Source of the DNA: Paenarthrobacter aurescens
Lineage (GTDB): Bacteria > Actinomycetota > Actinomycetes > Actinomycetales > Micrococcaceae
NCBI RefSeq assembly: GCF_041549525.1
Contig: NZ_CP157456.1
Coordinates: forward strand, 1,612,001-1,676,000
DNA length: 64,000 nucleotides
Direction of reading: 5' to 3'
The position numbers and the translations under genes were made by a program. Positions 19,129 to 26,826 of the stretch are shown one piece after another. A model generated the notes under the pieces. That model searched no databases. It saw nothing but the letters and a program-made list of their open reading frames with translations, and was not told where the DNA came from. The number at the start of each line of letters is the position of its first letter. Position 1 is the stretch's first letter.

Positions 19129-19803
19129 GTGGCACGTGTGAAGCGGGCGGTAAACGCCCACAAGAAGCGCCGGGTTGTCCTTGAACGCGCAAAGGGTTAC
19201 CGCGGACAGCGTTCGCGCCTGTACCGCAAGGCCAAAGAGCAGCTGCTGCACTCGTTTGTGTACAGCTACGGTGACCGCCGCAAGAAGAAGGGTGACTTCC
19301 GTCGCCTCTGGATCCAGCGCATCAACGCTGCATCCCGCGCCAACGGCCTCACCTACAACCGTCTGATCCAGGGCCTGAAGGCCGCTGAGGTTGAGGTTGA
19401 CCGCCGCATGCTGGCCGAGCTGGCCGTCTCCGACGCCAACGCTTTCGCCGCTCTGGTGAACATTGCCAAGGCAGCACTTCCGGCTGACACCTCCGCTCCG
19501 GCTGCTGCTGCTCCCAAGGCTGCCAAGGCTGCCAAGGTTGCTCCGGCTGCTGCCACCGCAACGGCTGTCAAGGCTGCAGTTTCCGAGAAGCCGGCTATCG
19601 ACGGCGCAGTTGCTGCCGATGGCGACGAAGCTCCGGAAGGCTACGCCATCAAGGGCAACGCCGAGTCCAAGAAGTACCACGTTCCGGGTTCCACCTGGTA
19701 CAACACCACTGCTGCTGAGTACTGGTTCTCCACCGTTGAGGCTGCAAAGGCTGCCGGCTTCGAGCCTGCAGGTGGCGAAGCCCGCCAGCAGATCAAGAAC
19801 TAG
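19129..19803 (+). CDS. rplT: 50S ribosomal protein L20 with extra C-terminal domain
   Basis: Residues 1-118 are canonical L20 ([58 protein letters not shown]), which binds 23S rRNA early in assembly. The protein then continues for about 105 residues: an Ala/Lys linker and a compact motif with [20 protein letters not shown] and [12 protein letters not shown]20 normally ends near residue 120. The terminal motif resembles a small module annotated in some databases as a sunset domain (from memory). The GTG start has AAGGAG upstream. Confidence 0.95.
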   Translation: MARVKRAVNAHKKRRVVLERAKGYRGQRSRLYRKAKEQLLHSFVYSYGDRRKKKGDFRRLWIQRINAASRANGLTYNRLIQGLKAAEVEVDRRMLAELAVSDANAFAALVNIAKAALPADTSAPAAAAPKAAKAAKVAPAAATATAVKAAVSEKPAIDGAVAADGDEAPEGYAIKGNAESKKYHVPGSTWYNTTAAEYWFSTVEAAKAAGFEPAGGEARQQIKN

Positions 19804-19816
19804 TCGCAACTGCCAC

Positions 19817-19829
19817 TAAAGTTCTTTAT
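19817..19829 (+). promoter_or_regulatory. -10 element and likely leaderless start of the rRNA methyltransferase gene
   Basis: TAAAGT at 19817-19822 is seven bases before ATG 19830, with no Shine-Dalgarno sequence. The spacing supports ATG 19830 as the start. Confidence 0.45.
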
Positions 19830-20741
19830 ATGAACGAAACCGGGCGCCCGCAAGACTTTCCGATGACCAACCCCCGAGCTGATCGGGTGAGGGACGTCGC
19901 CAAGCTTGCCGGGCGCCCGGCCCGTTTAAAGCGCGGGCGCTTTCTCGCAGAGGGTCCGCAAGCGGTGCGTGAGGCGTTGACCTTGCACCGTGAGCGCACA
20001 ACGGCCGGAGGTTCCGCCGTCGTGCACGAAGTTTTTGCCAGCGAAACGTGCCTTGAGCGCCTCCCCGAGCTCGCAGACCTCGCTGAAGGGACCTTGCTCC
20101 GGTTAGCCACTGACGAGGTTCTTGCCGCTATGGCGGACACGGTGAATCCCCAGGGGATCGTGGCCGTGTGCAGTTTTGTTGACGTCAGCTTGGATTCGGT
20201 GCTCGACGCCGGTCCCCGCCTGATCGCGGTGATGTGCCAGGTTAGGGACCCCGGCAACGCCGGTACAGTCCTTCGCGCGGCAGATGCTGCCGGCGCCGAT
20301 GCTGTTGTCCTTACCGGCTCAAGTGTGGACATTTACAACCCCAAAGCTGTGCGTTCCACAGCGGGCTCTTTGTTCCACCTTCCCGTTGTCCTCGGTGCCG
20401 ATGTTGAGGAACTGGTGGCCCAATGCCGGGACCGCGGTATTGGTGTCCTGGCAGCGGACGGCTATGGGACCGTGAACCTGGATACCCTGCAGGATGAGAA
20501 CGCAGCCCGAAGGCTGGGGAATGAGTCAGTGGTCTCGGACTATGCCCTTGAGTCTCCTACCGCCTGGCTGTTCGGCAACGAGGCCCAGGGCCTCTCTGAC
20601 GCTGAGCTTGCACTGGCTGATCATCGGGTGGCCGTTCCCGTCTACGGGGCGGCTGAGAGCCTGAACCTGGGCACCGCGGCCACAGTGTGCCTTTATGCAA
20701 GTGCGCGATCCCAGCAGGGCGTCAAAGCAGGAAAAGCCTAA
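19830..20741 (+). CDS. TrmH/SpoU family rRNA 2'-O-methyltransferase
   Basis: A SPOUT-fold methyltransferase for 2'-O-ribose methylation, probably of 23S rRNA. The substrate-binding N-domain (RPARLKRGRFLAEGPQAVREAL) is followed by the knotted catalytic domain: motif 1 QVRDPGNAGTVLRAADAAGA, motif 2 TAWLFGNEAQGLSD and motif 3 VAVPVYGAAESLNLGTAATVC. The length of 303 residues is typical. ATG 19863 is an alternative start. It follows rplT by 26 bp and ends before the 26-bp-stem terminator at 20783. Confidence 0.9.
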   Translation: MNETGRPQDFPMTNPRADRVRDVAKLAGRPARLKRGRFLAEGPQAVREALTLHRERTTAGGSAVVHEVFASETCLERLPELADLAEGTLLRLATDEVLAAMADTVNPQGIVAVCSFVDVSLDSVLDAGPRLIAVMCQVRDPGNAGTVLRAADAAGADAVVLTGSSVDIYNPKAVRSTAGSLFHLPVVLGADVEELVAQCRDRGIGVLAADGYGTVNLDTLQDENAARRLGNESVVSDYALESPTAWLFGNEAQGLSDAELALADHRVAVPVYGAAESLNLGTAATVCLYASARSQQGVKAGKA

Positions 20742-20782
20742 GCAGGATCGGCGATGCCGGGCAACGGATCCGCACGGCTGTA

Positions 20783-20838
20783 CCGATCAAACAAGAAACG
20801 GGCTCCGCTTCGGCGGAGCCCGTTTCTTGTTTGATCGG
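20783..20838. terminator. Strong terminator hairpin with TTCG loop
   Basis: Perfect 26-bp arms (20783-20808 and 20813-20838) closed by a TTCG tetraloop, the stem containing an A-rich/T-rich pair (AAACAAGAAAC with GTTTCTTGTTT), so it can terminate in both directions between the methyltransferase and the convergent MFS gene. Confidence 0.85.
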
Positions 20839-20870
20839 CCTTGACCCCGTCACCGGAGGCCTTCAGCGAC

Positions 20871-20910
20871 AGCGAGGTTCGGAAGTGATCAGCGAGGTTC
20901 GGAAGTGATC
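20871..20910. repeat. 20-bp tandem duplication at the MFS gene end
   Basis: AGCGAGGTTCGGAAGTGATC occurs twice head to tail at 20871-20890 and 20891-20910. The second copy ends within the reverse-strand stop codon of the MFS gene, so a duplication event reached the 3' end of that gene. Confidence 0.85.
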
Positions 20911-22114
20911 AGGCCAACGGCTTTTTTCGTTCCAGCAGGCCGCTCAGCAAAGCTACTCCGAGGCCCAGGATGGCAAGCACCGCACCCACCAGGGCGGGAG
21001 CAACATAGCCCCAACCCCACGCAATTACGGTGCCACCCAGGAAGGCGCCAAGCGCATTGGCAATGTTGAGGGCTGAGTGATTCAGCGAGGATGCCAGCGA
21101 AGCCGCTCCCGGTGCCGCGTCCAAGAGCCGCGTTTGCAGTGCGGGAGTGAGCATGGAGCCAACCCCGCCCACTACAAAGGCCATGATGAAAGCGGCCCAT
21201 GCCCAGTGTGCTGCAATGGCGTACACCACCAAGGCAACAGCAATTCCGGGCATGACCCAATAGATGGTTCCCATCACTGATCTGTCAGCAAGGCGTCCAC
21301 CCAAGATGTTGCCCGCCACCATGCCCAGCCCGTAAAGGGCCACAACGGCGGGAATGAGGTTTTCAGGTATGCCGGCCACGGAGGTCATGGTGTGGGCGAT
21401 GTAGGTGTACACGGCGAAGAATCCGCCGAATCCAATGATGCCGATCAGCAGGGCAAGCCACACCTGGAGCCGTTTGAGGGCACCCAGTTCGCGCCGGATG
21501 CTCGCCTCCGGGTGGGCTGGCTCGAAGGGAACGAATTTCCACACCAGGGCAACGGTCAGGAGCCCGATGGCACCCACTATGACGAAGAGGAGGCGCCAGC
21601 CGAAGGTCTGGCCCGCCCACGTTGCTGCCGGAACGCCGATGACGTTGGACACCGTGAGCCCTGCCATCACCATGGAAATTGCCCAGCCCCTTTTGGTGGG
21701 GGCCACAAGTCCGGCAGCGATGACGGCCGCCACTCCGAAGAAGGCTCCGTGGGGCAGTCCTGACGCAAAGCGGGAGAGCAGCATGAAGCCGTAGTCGGGG
21801 GCGATGAAGGACGTCAGGTTCGCCAAGGACAGGAACAGCATGAGTCCCAAGGCAAGGTGTTTTCTTGGAAGTTTTGCTCCGAAAGCGGCGAAGAGCGGGG
21901 CACCGATGACGACGCCCAGTGCGTAAGCGGAGATGAGATTCCCGGCCTCGGGGGTGCTGATGCCCAGGCCCTCCTCGATCTCCTTGAGCAGTCCCATCAT
22001 GGCGAACTCGGTGGTGCCGATTGCGAATCCACCCATGGCCAACGCCAGGATGGCCAGGCCAAGGTGGTTCTTTGCCGTTTTGGCGGCAGCGGACGGGGAC
22101 GCGGTGATAGTCAT
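20909..22114 (-). CDS. MFS efflux transporter, DHA1/AraJ-like
   Basis: A 401-residue protein with 12 predicted membrane segments. LAILALAMGGFAIGTTEFAMMGLLKEI in TM1 and the DHA1 motif LPRKHLALGLM are typical of drug/sugar or purine efflux pumps of the AraJ/PbuE type. ATG 22114 (MTITASPS) is chosen; the open frame upstream of it is Arg/Pro-rich and unlike a transporter. Substrate unknown. It is divergent from the NUDIX gene with 133 bp between them. Confidence 0.85.
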   Translation of the reverse strand: MTITASPSAAAKTAKNHLGLAILALAMGGFAIGTTEFAMMGLLKEIEEGLGISTPEAGNLISAYALGVVIGAPLFAAFGAKLPRKHLALGLMLFLSLANLTSFIAPDYGFMLLSRFASGLPHGAFFGVAAVIAAGLVAPTKRGWAISMVMAGLTVSNVIGVPAATWAGQTFGWRLLFVIVGAIGLLTVALVWKFVPFEPAHPEASIRRELGALKRLQVWLALLIGIIGFGGFFAVYTYIAHTMTSVAGIPENLIPAVVALYGLGMVAGNILGGRLADRSVMGTIYWVMPGIAVALVVYAIAAHWAWAAFIMAFVVGGVGSMLTPALQTRLLDAAPGAASLASSLNHSALNIANALGAFLGGTVIAWGWGYVAPALVGAVLAILGLGVALLSGLLERKKPLA

Positions 22115-22235
22115 AAGCCTGCTTCTTGGAGGTGCCTTAGTGGCCGGGAAATGCGGAGAAAATCCGATAATAAGTTTAGTCCCGTGGAGAGAACTAAGAA
22201 CCGGTATGTGAGAAGTCCCATTGCCCGGGCCGCCA

Positions 22236-22247
22236 TAGACTGTTGCG
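22236..22247 (+). promoter_or_regulatory. -10 element and likely leaderless start of the NUDIX gene
   Basis: TAGACT at 22236-22241 stands six bases before GTG 22248, with no ribosome-binding site. Confidence 0.45.
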
Positions 22248-22682
22248 GTGACTTCATTGATCAACGTAGTGGGCGCCGCCGTCGTCGACTCCCTGGAAGC
22301 CCCCACCCGCCTGCTGGCCGCACGCCGCACAGCGCCTCCCCAGTTTGCCGGGATGTGGGAATTTCCCGGTGGCAAGGTTGAAGCAGCAGAAACTGCCGAA
22401 GCAGCATTGCACCGGGAACTTGCCGAAGAACTGGGAGTTCAAGTGCAGCTGGGGGCGGAGCTGGAGTCCGGCAACCCCGTTGGGTGGACGCTGAATGAGC
22501 GCGCGGCAATGCGCGTGTGGTTCGCCGAAGTAACCGTGGGGGAGCCGCAGCCCTTGGAAGACCACGATGAATTGCGTTGGGTGCCGTTGACCGATGACCA
22601 TCAGGTTCTTGGCCTTCCGTGGATACCGGCAGACCTCCCCATTGTCCGGGCCTTGCTGGACCGGGTAGCTGCTCCCGCGTGA
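22248..22682 (+). CDS. NUDIX hydrolase, MutT-like
   Basis: A 144-residue NUDIX hydrolase. The NUDIX box is complete (G-K-V-E-x7-R-E-L-x-E-E-L-G around residues 44-66, GGKVEAAETAEAALHRELAE). AARRTAPPQFAGMWEFPGG is the sequence found in MutT-type 8-oxo-dGTPases, so a nucleotide-sanitising role is likely but unproven. It starts with GTG and has a probable leaderless promoter. Confidence 0.85.
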   Translation: MTSLINVVGAAVVDSLEAPTRLLAARRTAPPQFAGMWEFPGGKVEAAETAEAALHRELAEELGVQVQLGAELESGNPVGWTLNERAAMRVWFAEVTVGEPQPLEDHDELRWVPLTDDHQVLGLPWIPADLPIVRALLDRVAAPA

Positions 22683-22710
22683 AACCGGGCCCGCAGCTTA
22701 GAGCGGACTT

Positions 22711-23799
22711 TTAGAAAAGCGGCTGTTGTCCGGGCAGGGGAGCTGCGGCTGCGGGGGCAACTGCGGACCCGGTGGCGGCCCGGGCATTGCGGTGGCTGAA
22801 ACCGGACGTCCCTGTGAAGCCGTACTTGGCTTTGAAGAACGTGACTCTCCCGGTGAGCCAGGTGCGGTATTCCTTGGAGGCGTAAGCTCCTTTGCCATAG
22901 AGCCGCCTGTATTTGCCCACCAGTTCGGGGTGCTGAGCGGCCAGCCAGTCCATGAACCACTCCCGGGTTCCCGGTTTCAGGTACAGGGCGCCGGCGGTGA
23001 CTCCTGTGGCGCCAGCCTTGGTCAGCTCGGCGAAGAGATCATCAAGGGCCTCATCGGAGTCTGTGAGCCACGGGAGAATGGGCATGGCCATCACTCCGCA
23101 TCCCAGTCCGGCGTCACGGAGCCTGGCTATGAGTTTGAGCCGGGCCCTGGGTGAGGGCGTGCCGGGTTCAATGAGCTCTGCGAGGTCCTGGTTGGTCATG
23201 GCCAATGAAATGCCGAGGTCCACCGGTACCTGGGTAGCTGCGTGCTTGAGCAAGGGGATGTCCCGGGCCAACAACGTGCCTTTGGTCAGGATGGAGAACG
23301 GCGTGCCGGAATCGGCCAGGGCGCGGATAATTCCGGGCATGAGTGCGTAGCGGCCCTCCGCGCGCTGGTAGGGATCGGTATTGGTGCCGAGGGCAACTTG
23401 AGGCCTTTCCCAAGAGGGTTTGGCCAGTTCCTTGCGGAGCACCTCCGCGGCGTTGATCTTAACCACCACCTGCGAATCGAAGTCCCGCCCGGCGTCGAAC
23501 TCCAAGTAAGTGTGACTCTTGCGGGCAAAGCAGTAGACGCATGCATGGCTGCATCCGCGATACGGATTGAACGTCCACTCAAAGGGCATGTTGGACCCGG
23601 AAGGCACCTTGTTGAGCACTGACTTTGCGGTGACCTCATGGAAGGTGACTCCGGAGAATTCGGGTGTGGAGATGGAACGCACAAGTCCGGCAAGCGGCAG
23701 CAGAGGCTCCATTGCCGGGGCAGGGCCTGGAGCCTCGATTCCGCTTGTAACTGACGCCGGTCCACGGGTAGGTGAAAGTGCTTGTGCGTCCCATCTCAT
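22711..23799 (-). CDS. Radical SAM protein of the Rv2578c family, LexA-boxed
   Basis: A 362-residue radical SAM protein with the cluster motif CSHACVYC (GYRGCSHACVYCFAR type), and a conserved TNTDPYQRAEGRYALMPGII. It closely resembles mycobacterial Rv2578c, which belongs to the LexA regulon of M. tuberculosis. The start MRWDAQAL (ATG 23799) is chosen because Rv2578c begins with MRW and a TGGAG lies 5 bases upstream; starts at 23808 or 23835 are less likely. A near-perfect LexA box overlaps the promoter. Substrate is unknown; the distant resemblance to SplB-type proteins suggests DNA repair. Confidence 0.88.
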   Translation of the reverse strand: MRWDAQALSPTRGPASVTSGIEAPGPAPAMEPLLPLAGLVRSISTPEFSGVTFHEVTAKSVLNKVPSGSNMPFEWTFNPYRGCSHACVYCFARKSHTYLEFDAGRDFDSQVVVKINAAEVLRKELAKPSWERPQVALGTNTDPYQRAEGRYALMPGIIRALADSGTPFSILTKGTLLARDIPLLKHAATQVPVDLGISLAMTNQDLAELIEPGTPSPRARLKLIARLRDAGLGCGVMAMPILPWLTDSDEALDDLFAELTKAGATGVTAGALYLKPGTREWFMDWLAAQHPELVGKYRRLYGKGAYASKEYRTWLTGRVTFFKAKYGFTGTSGFSHRNARAATGSAVAPAAAAPLPGQQPLF

Positions 23800-23808
23800 G
23801 AACTCCAT

Positions 23809-23824
23809 TCGAAGGTATGTTCGA
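23809..23824. promoter_or_regulatory. LexA box upstream of the radical SAM gene
   Basis: TCGAAGGTATGTTCGA matches the consensus TCGAAC-N4-GTTCGA at 11 of 12 fixed positions. It begins 9 bases upstream of the chosen start codon, where a bound repressor would block transcription. Confidence 0.75.
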
Positions 23825-23875
23825 ACGAATGTCAAGGCCGCCCGCAGTGGGGGCGGAGCAGTGGCCGGGCGTTGC

Positions 23876-23887
23876 TATGGTTGGTCC
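23876..23887 (+). promoter_or_regulatory. -10 element and likely leaderless start of pcp
   Basis: TATGGT at 23876-23881 is six bases before ATG 23888; no Shine-Dalgarno sequence is present. Confidence 0.45.
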
Positions 23888-24529
23888 ATGATTCTGCTGA
23901 CTGGCTTTGAACCTTTTGGCGAGGACACCGTAAATCCATCATGGCTGGCAGTGCAGCGGGCAGCGGAGTTGCTGGCCTCCGAAGGCATTGCCGTTGAAGC
24001 TGTGGAGCTGCCCTGCGTCTTCGGTGAATCAGCCACGGTTCTCATGGACGCCATCATGGGCCTGAAGCCGGAGATTATTGTTTGTACCGGCTTGGCCGGG
24101 GGTCGTGCGGGGATCTCCCTTGAACGCGTGGCCATCAACTGCGATGACGCACGGATACCGGACAACAAGGGCCAGCGACCCATCGACGTTGAGGTCATTG
24201 CCGGGGGACCTGCGGCGTACTTTTCAAGCCTGCCGATCAAGACCGCGCTCAGAAATCTACAGATCGCAGGAATCAGGAGTGAAGTCTCGCAGAGCGCAGG
24301 TACTTACGTTTGCAACCATCTTTTCTACGCATTGATGCACTCCCTGGCATCAAAGCCCGGTGTCCGCGGTGGATTCGTCCACCTTCCATACCTCCCGTCG
24401 CAACTTCGGGCAGGCAGCGAAACACCGTCCATGCCCCTGGAAGCCATGGCAGAAGGTATCGCCATCGTCGCCAGGACCGCCTTGGACACAACGGCCGATG
24501 TGAAATTCGCAGCTGGGGCAATCAGCTAA
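23888..24529 (+). CDS. pcp: Pyroglutamyl-peptidase I
   Basis: Pcp (family C15) removes N-terminal pyroglutamate from peptides. The 213-residue protein starts MILLTGFEPFGEDTVNPSW, the family's first motif. The catalytic triad is readable: Glu in GISLERVAIN, Cys in GTYVCNHLFY and His in GGFVHLPYLP. The frame is open upstream to 23567 but that stretch is antisense to the radical SAM gene, so ATG 23888 is taken. It overlaps the convergent SIMPL gene by 4 bp. Confidence 0.94.
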   Translation: MILLTGFEPFGEDTVNPSWLAVQRAAELLASEGIAVEAVELPCVFGESATVLMDAIMGLKPEIIVCTGLAGGRAGISLERVAINCDDARIPDNKGQRPIDVEVIAGGPAAYFSSLPIKTALRNLQIAGIRSEVSQSAGTYVCNHLFYALMHSLASKPGVRGGFVHLPYLPSQLRAGSETPSMPLEAMAEGIAIVARTALDTTADVKFAAGAIS

Positions 24530-25155
24530 AGAAGCTCCCACTCCACCTTGATGCTCGCTGAAACAGAGGACTCCCCGGCTTCCACGGGCATGGCTTCTGC
24601 GGCGAAGGAAGCCCTCACCATTCCACCCAAAGGGACAGGCGCGCCGTGCAACGGTTCCTGGGCAATGGAGACCACCTTTCCAAGGCTGGCCGAAGCCAGA
24701 GACGCATATTGTTCCGCCCGCGCCACCGCATCCTGCCATGCAGCCTCCTGCGCCCGGGCAAGAACGGAGGAAGCATCCGCGAAGCCCTGCTCGAGCCCAT
24801 TGATCCGAACGTCATCTCCGCCGGCAGCCACCGCGGCAGCAATAGCCACAGGAGCGTCCGCCTGGGAACGGATTCCCACCTGCAGATTGGTGGAGGCCAC
24901 ATAGGCGTTCACCTTCTGGCCTTGCCCCTCCACCCAGACCAGATCGGCGCGCAGGTTCAACCCGCTCGTCCGGAGGTCCACGGCTGATATGCCGGACTCC
25001 CGCAAACTGGCCGCCACAGCGTTAGCCGCTTTTCCGGCGTCGTCATATGCTTTTGCTGCGGTGTCCCGGCGCGTTTCCACGCCAAGGGTCAACGTCACCA
25101 GGTCCGGAACGGCCTTCGCGCTCGCGGTCCCGGTAACAGTGATGGTTCGGTTCAT
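24526..25155 (-). CDS. SIMPL (DUF541) domain protein
   Basis: A 209-residue protein beginning MNRTITVTGTASAKAVPDLV, the typical DUF541/SIMPL opening, with LTLGVETRRDTAAKAYDDAG and the C-terminal PLGGMVRASFAAEAMPVEAG. Here there is no signal peptide, unlike many relatives that are periplasmic, so a cytoplasmic role is likely. The start overlaps the preceding gene's stop (ATGA), so they form an operon. The function is unknown; members have been linked to oxidative stress and signalling. Confidence 0.85.
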   Translation of the reverse strand: MNRTITVTGTASAKAVPDLVTLTLGVETRRDTAAKAYDDAGKAANAVAASLRESGISAVDLRTSGLNLRADLVWVEGQGQKVNAYVASTNLQVGIRSQADAPVAIAAAVAAGGDDVRINGLEQGFADASSVLARAQEAAWQDAVARAEQYASLASASLGKVVSIAQEPLHGAPVPLGGMVRASFAAEAMPVEAGESSVSASIKVEWELL

Positions 25156-25604
25156 GCTGAGGCCTCGATTCGTGGGCCTGCAGGGCTGTCCTGCCGGCGG
25201 TGGTCAGTGTCAACGTAGCCGCCTGCGGCGAGGCCGGCTTGCCTTTCAAAGAAATTCTTCAACCCGGGGTTCCCGCTTCGAAGCATGGACCACGCCGCGG
25301 CAATGCCGTAGAGGGCCAGAAAGGGAAGCCCCAGGCAGTATGCGTACTGGCTGCTGTGCCGCTCTTCATGCCCCAGGAGAACGGGGTCACGTCCGGCGGC
25401 GCCATGCGGGGCCCGGTAAAGGATGACGTTACCCAAAGTGAAAGCGCCGGCATGGGGAAACTTCCAGTGGTAACCGGCCGCGATCAGCAGCCCGCGCGGC
25501 CCGTTGGAGACGGTGCACCTGGATGCGACCGCTACCAACAACCCCAGAGGTGTGGAGAAGTTGAGGACATTTGCGAGCTGCCGTAAGCGTTGCACGGGAG
25601 TCAT
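25152..25604 (-). CDS. Hypothetical protein with HExxH motif and one membrane segment
   Basis: A 150-residue protein not matched to a named family. VLLGHEERHSSQYAYCLG contains HEERH, a formal HExxH zincin motif, followed by the hydrophobic segment LPFLALYGIAAAWSML. An earlier hydrophobic stretch (LGLLVAVASRC) and NVILYRAPHGA precede it. The conserved-looking Asn-Phe-Phe-Glu-Arg-Gln-Ala (residues 117-123) lies C-terminal. A metal-dependent peptidase is possible but the downstream third ligand is not obvious. It is coupled to the SIMPL gene by a 4-bp overlap. Confidence 0.7.
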   Translation of the reverse strand: MTPVQRLRQLANVLNFSTPLGLLVAVASRCTVSNGPRGLLIAAGYHWKFPHAGAFTLGNVILYRAPHGAAGRDPVLLGHEERHSSQYAYCLGLPFLALYGIAAAWSMLRSGNPGLKNFFERQAGLAAGGYVDTDHRRQDSPAGPRIEASA

Positions 25605-25705
25605 GAAGCCATGCTAGCCCCGTTGACTGTGGCGCAGCATGGATGCCGGGGATACGCTGACTGGGCGCGCGTCTGTGCCGCACTCACATTGGGGGAAGAA
25701 GGAAA

Positions 25706-26641
25706 ATGAACGCGAAACGCGCCTTGGGCGTCGTCGGTGTACTGCTCGCACTCATGCTGGCTTTGACAGGTTGCGTCAAGCTCAACATGTCCGTGAAAGT
25801 CAACAATGAAAAGAGCGTGGACTACGAGGTGGTCTACGCAATCCAAAAATCCGTGCTGGGAGAGAAGTCCTTCGACGAATTCATGGAGTCCAACGGTACC
25901 GGAAGCCAAGGGATGGACATCCCGGACGGTGCCACAGTGGTGGATTACGAGGACGAGAAGTACAAAGGCAAGCGGATCACCGCTGCCAACCTGGACCCAG
26001 CCAAACTTGCCGAGTCCTCCAGCTCCGAGAGCCCCTTCGACCTGAAAAGGGACGGGGACTTCTACGTCATCTCCATGGGCGGAGTGACCGGCGGTGAAAG
26101 CGGCGACGCCTCATCATCTGCCATGGCGAAGTCCATGTTCGACGAAGCCTCCGTTACGTTCACCTTCCCCGGCAAGGTAGTGGAAGCCAACGGCGCCACC
26201 GTGGACGGTAACAAAGCCACTTTCGACATGCTCTCCGTCAAGGACACGGTTGTCCAAGCCAAGGCCGAGGCCAACGCCGGAATTCCCCTGTGGATTATCT
26301 GGACCCTCGTGGCAGTTCTCGTCATTGCCGCCGCACTGGTCCTCCTGTTCGTCCTGTTGCGCAAGAGGTCAGCACGTCAAGAGCCGGCGCTCGCTGGGGC
26401 AACTCCCTATGATCCTCAGGGGTACGCAGTCCAGCCGGTTGTCCAACCCCAGCAGCCGCCCTATCAGCCACAGCAGGATTGGGCAGGGCAAGGCTATACG
26501 CCGGGAGCACCGTCTGCGCCGGTACAGCCGCCCAGTCAGCAGCCGCCGGCCCAGCAGCCGCCCGCCCAGCAGCCGGGTCAGACGCACGACGGCGGCCGCG
26601 TACCTCCTCCGCCGCAGGCACCGCCCGCTTCCGGCGCCTAA
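25706..26641 (+). CDS. LppM-like lipoprotein with C-terminal anchor and Pro/Gln-rich tail
   Basis: A 311-residue secreted lipoprotein: signal peptide, lipobox LTGC at residues 20-23, an LppM-type ectodomain (VKLNMSVKVNNEKSVDYEVV), one transmembrane helix near residues 192-215 (IIWTLVAVLVIAAALVLLFV) and a cytoplasmic tail of Pro/Gln repeats (QPPSQQPPAQQP). Having both a lipid anchor and a transmembrane helix is the arrangement of mycobacterial LppM (Rv2171), a factor in phagosome manipulation; here the role is unknown. Good ribosome-binding site GAAGGAAA. Confidence 0.8.
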   Translation: MNAKRALGVVGVLLALMLALTGCVKLNMSVKVNNEKSVDYEVVYAIQKSVLGEKSFDEFMESNGTGSQGMDIPDGATVVDYEDEKYKGKRITAANLDPAKLAESSSSESPFDLKRDGDFYVISMGGVTGGESGDASSSAMAKSMFDEASVTFTFPGKVVEANGATVDGNKATFDMLSVKDTVVQAKAEANAGIPLWIIWTLVAVLVIAAALVLLFVLLRKRSARQEPALAGATPYDPQGYAVQPVVQPQQPPYQPQQDWAGQGYTPGAPSAPVQPPSQQPPAQQPPAQQPGQTHDGGRVPPPPQAPPASGA

Positions 26642-26733
26642 GCGCACACCGCAACCTCAGCCGCCGTCGTCGTTTCACATAGCGGGACGGGTTCGGGTGG
26701 GTTAAATCGCCCCCGTGAGGTTCAACTAGACTG

Positions 26734-26775
26734 AAGGGTAGTGCCTGCCGTCCGCGGCGAGCACTACCCTTTCGT
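26734..26775 (+). terminator. Hairpin before pheS
   Basis: Arms AAGGGTAGTGC (26734-26744) and GCACTACCCTT (26761-26771) enclose a 16-nt loop, followed by TTCGTTTTG. It may terminate the lppM transcript or attenuate pheST; a TAGACT -10-like box (26727-26732) lies just upstream. Confidence 0.55.
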
Positions 26776-26826
26776 TTTGCAGGCCAGCCTCGCCGGCCGC
26801 TCCCAACTCGTAGCTAAGAACAGTAG

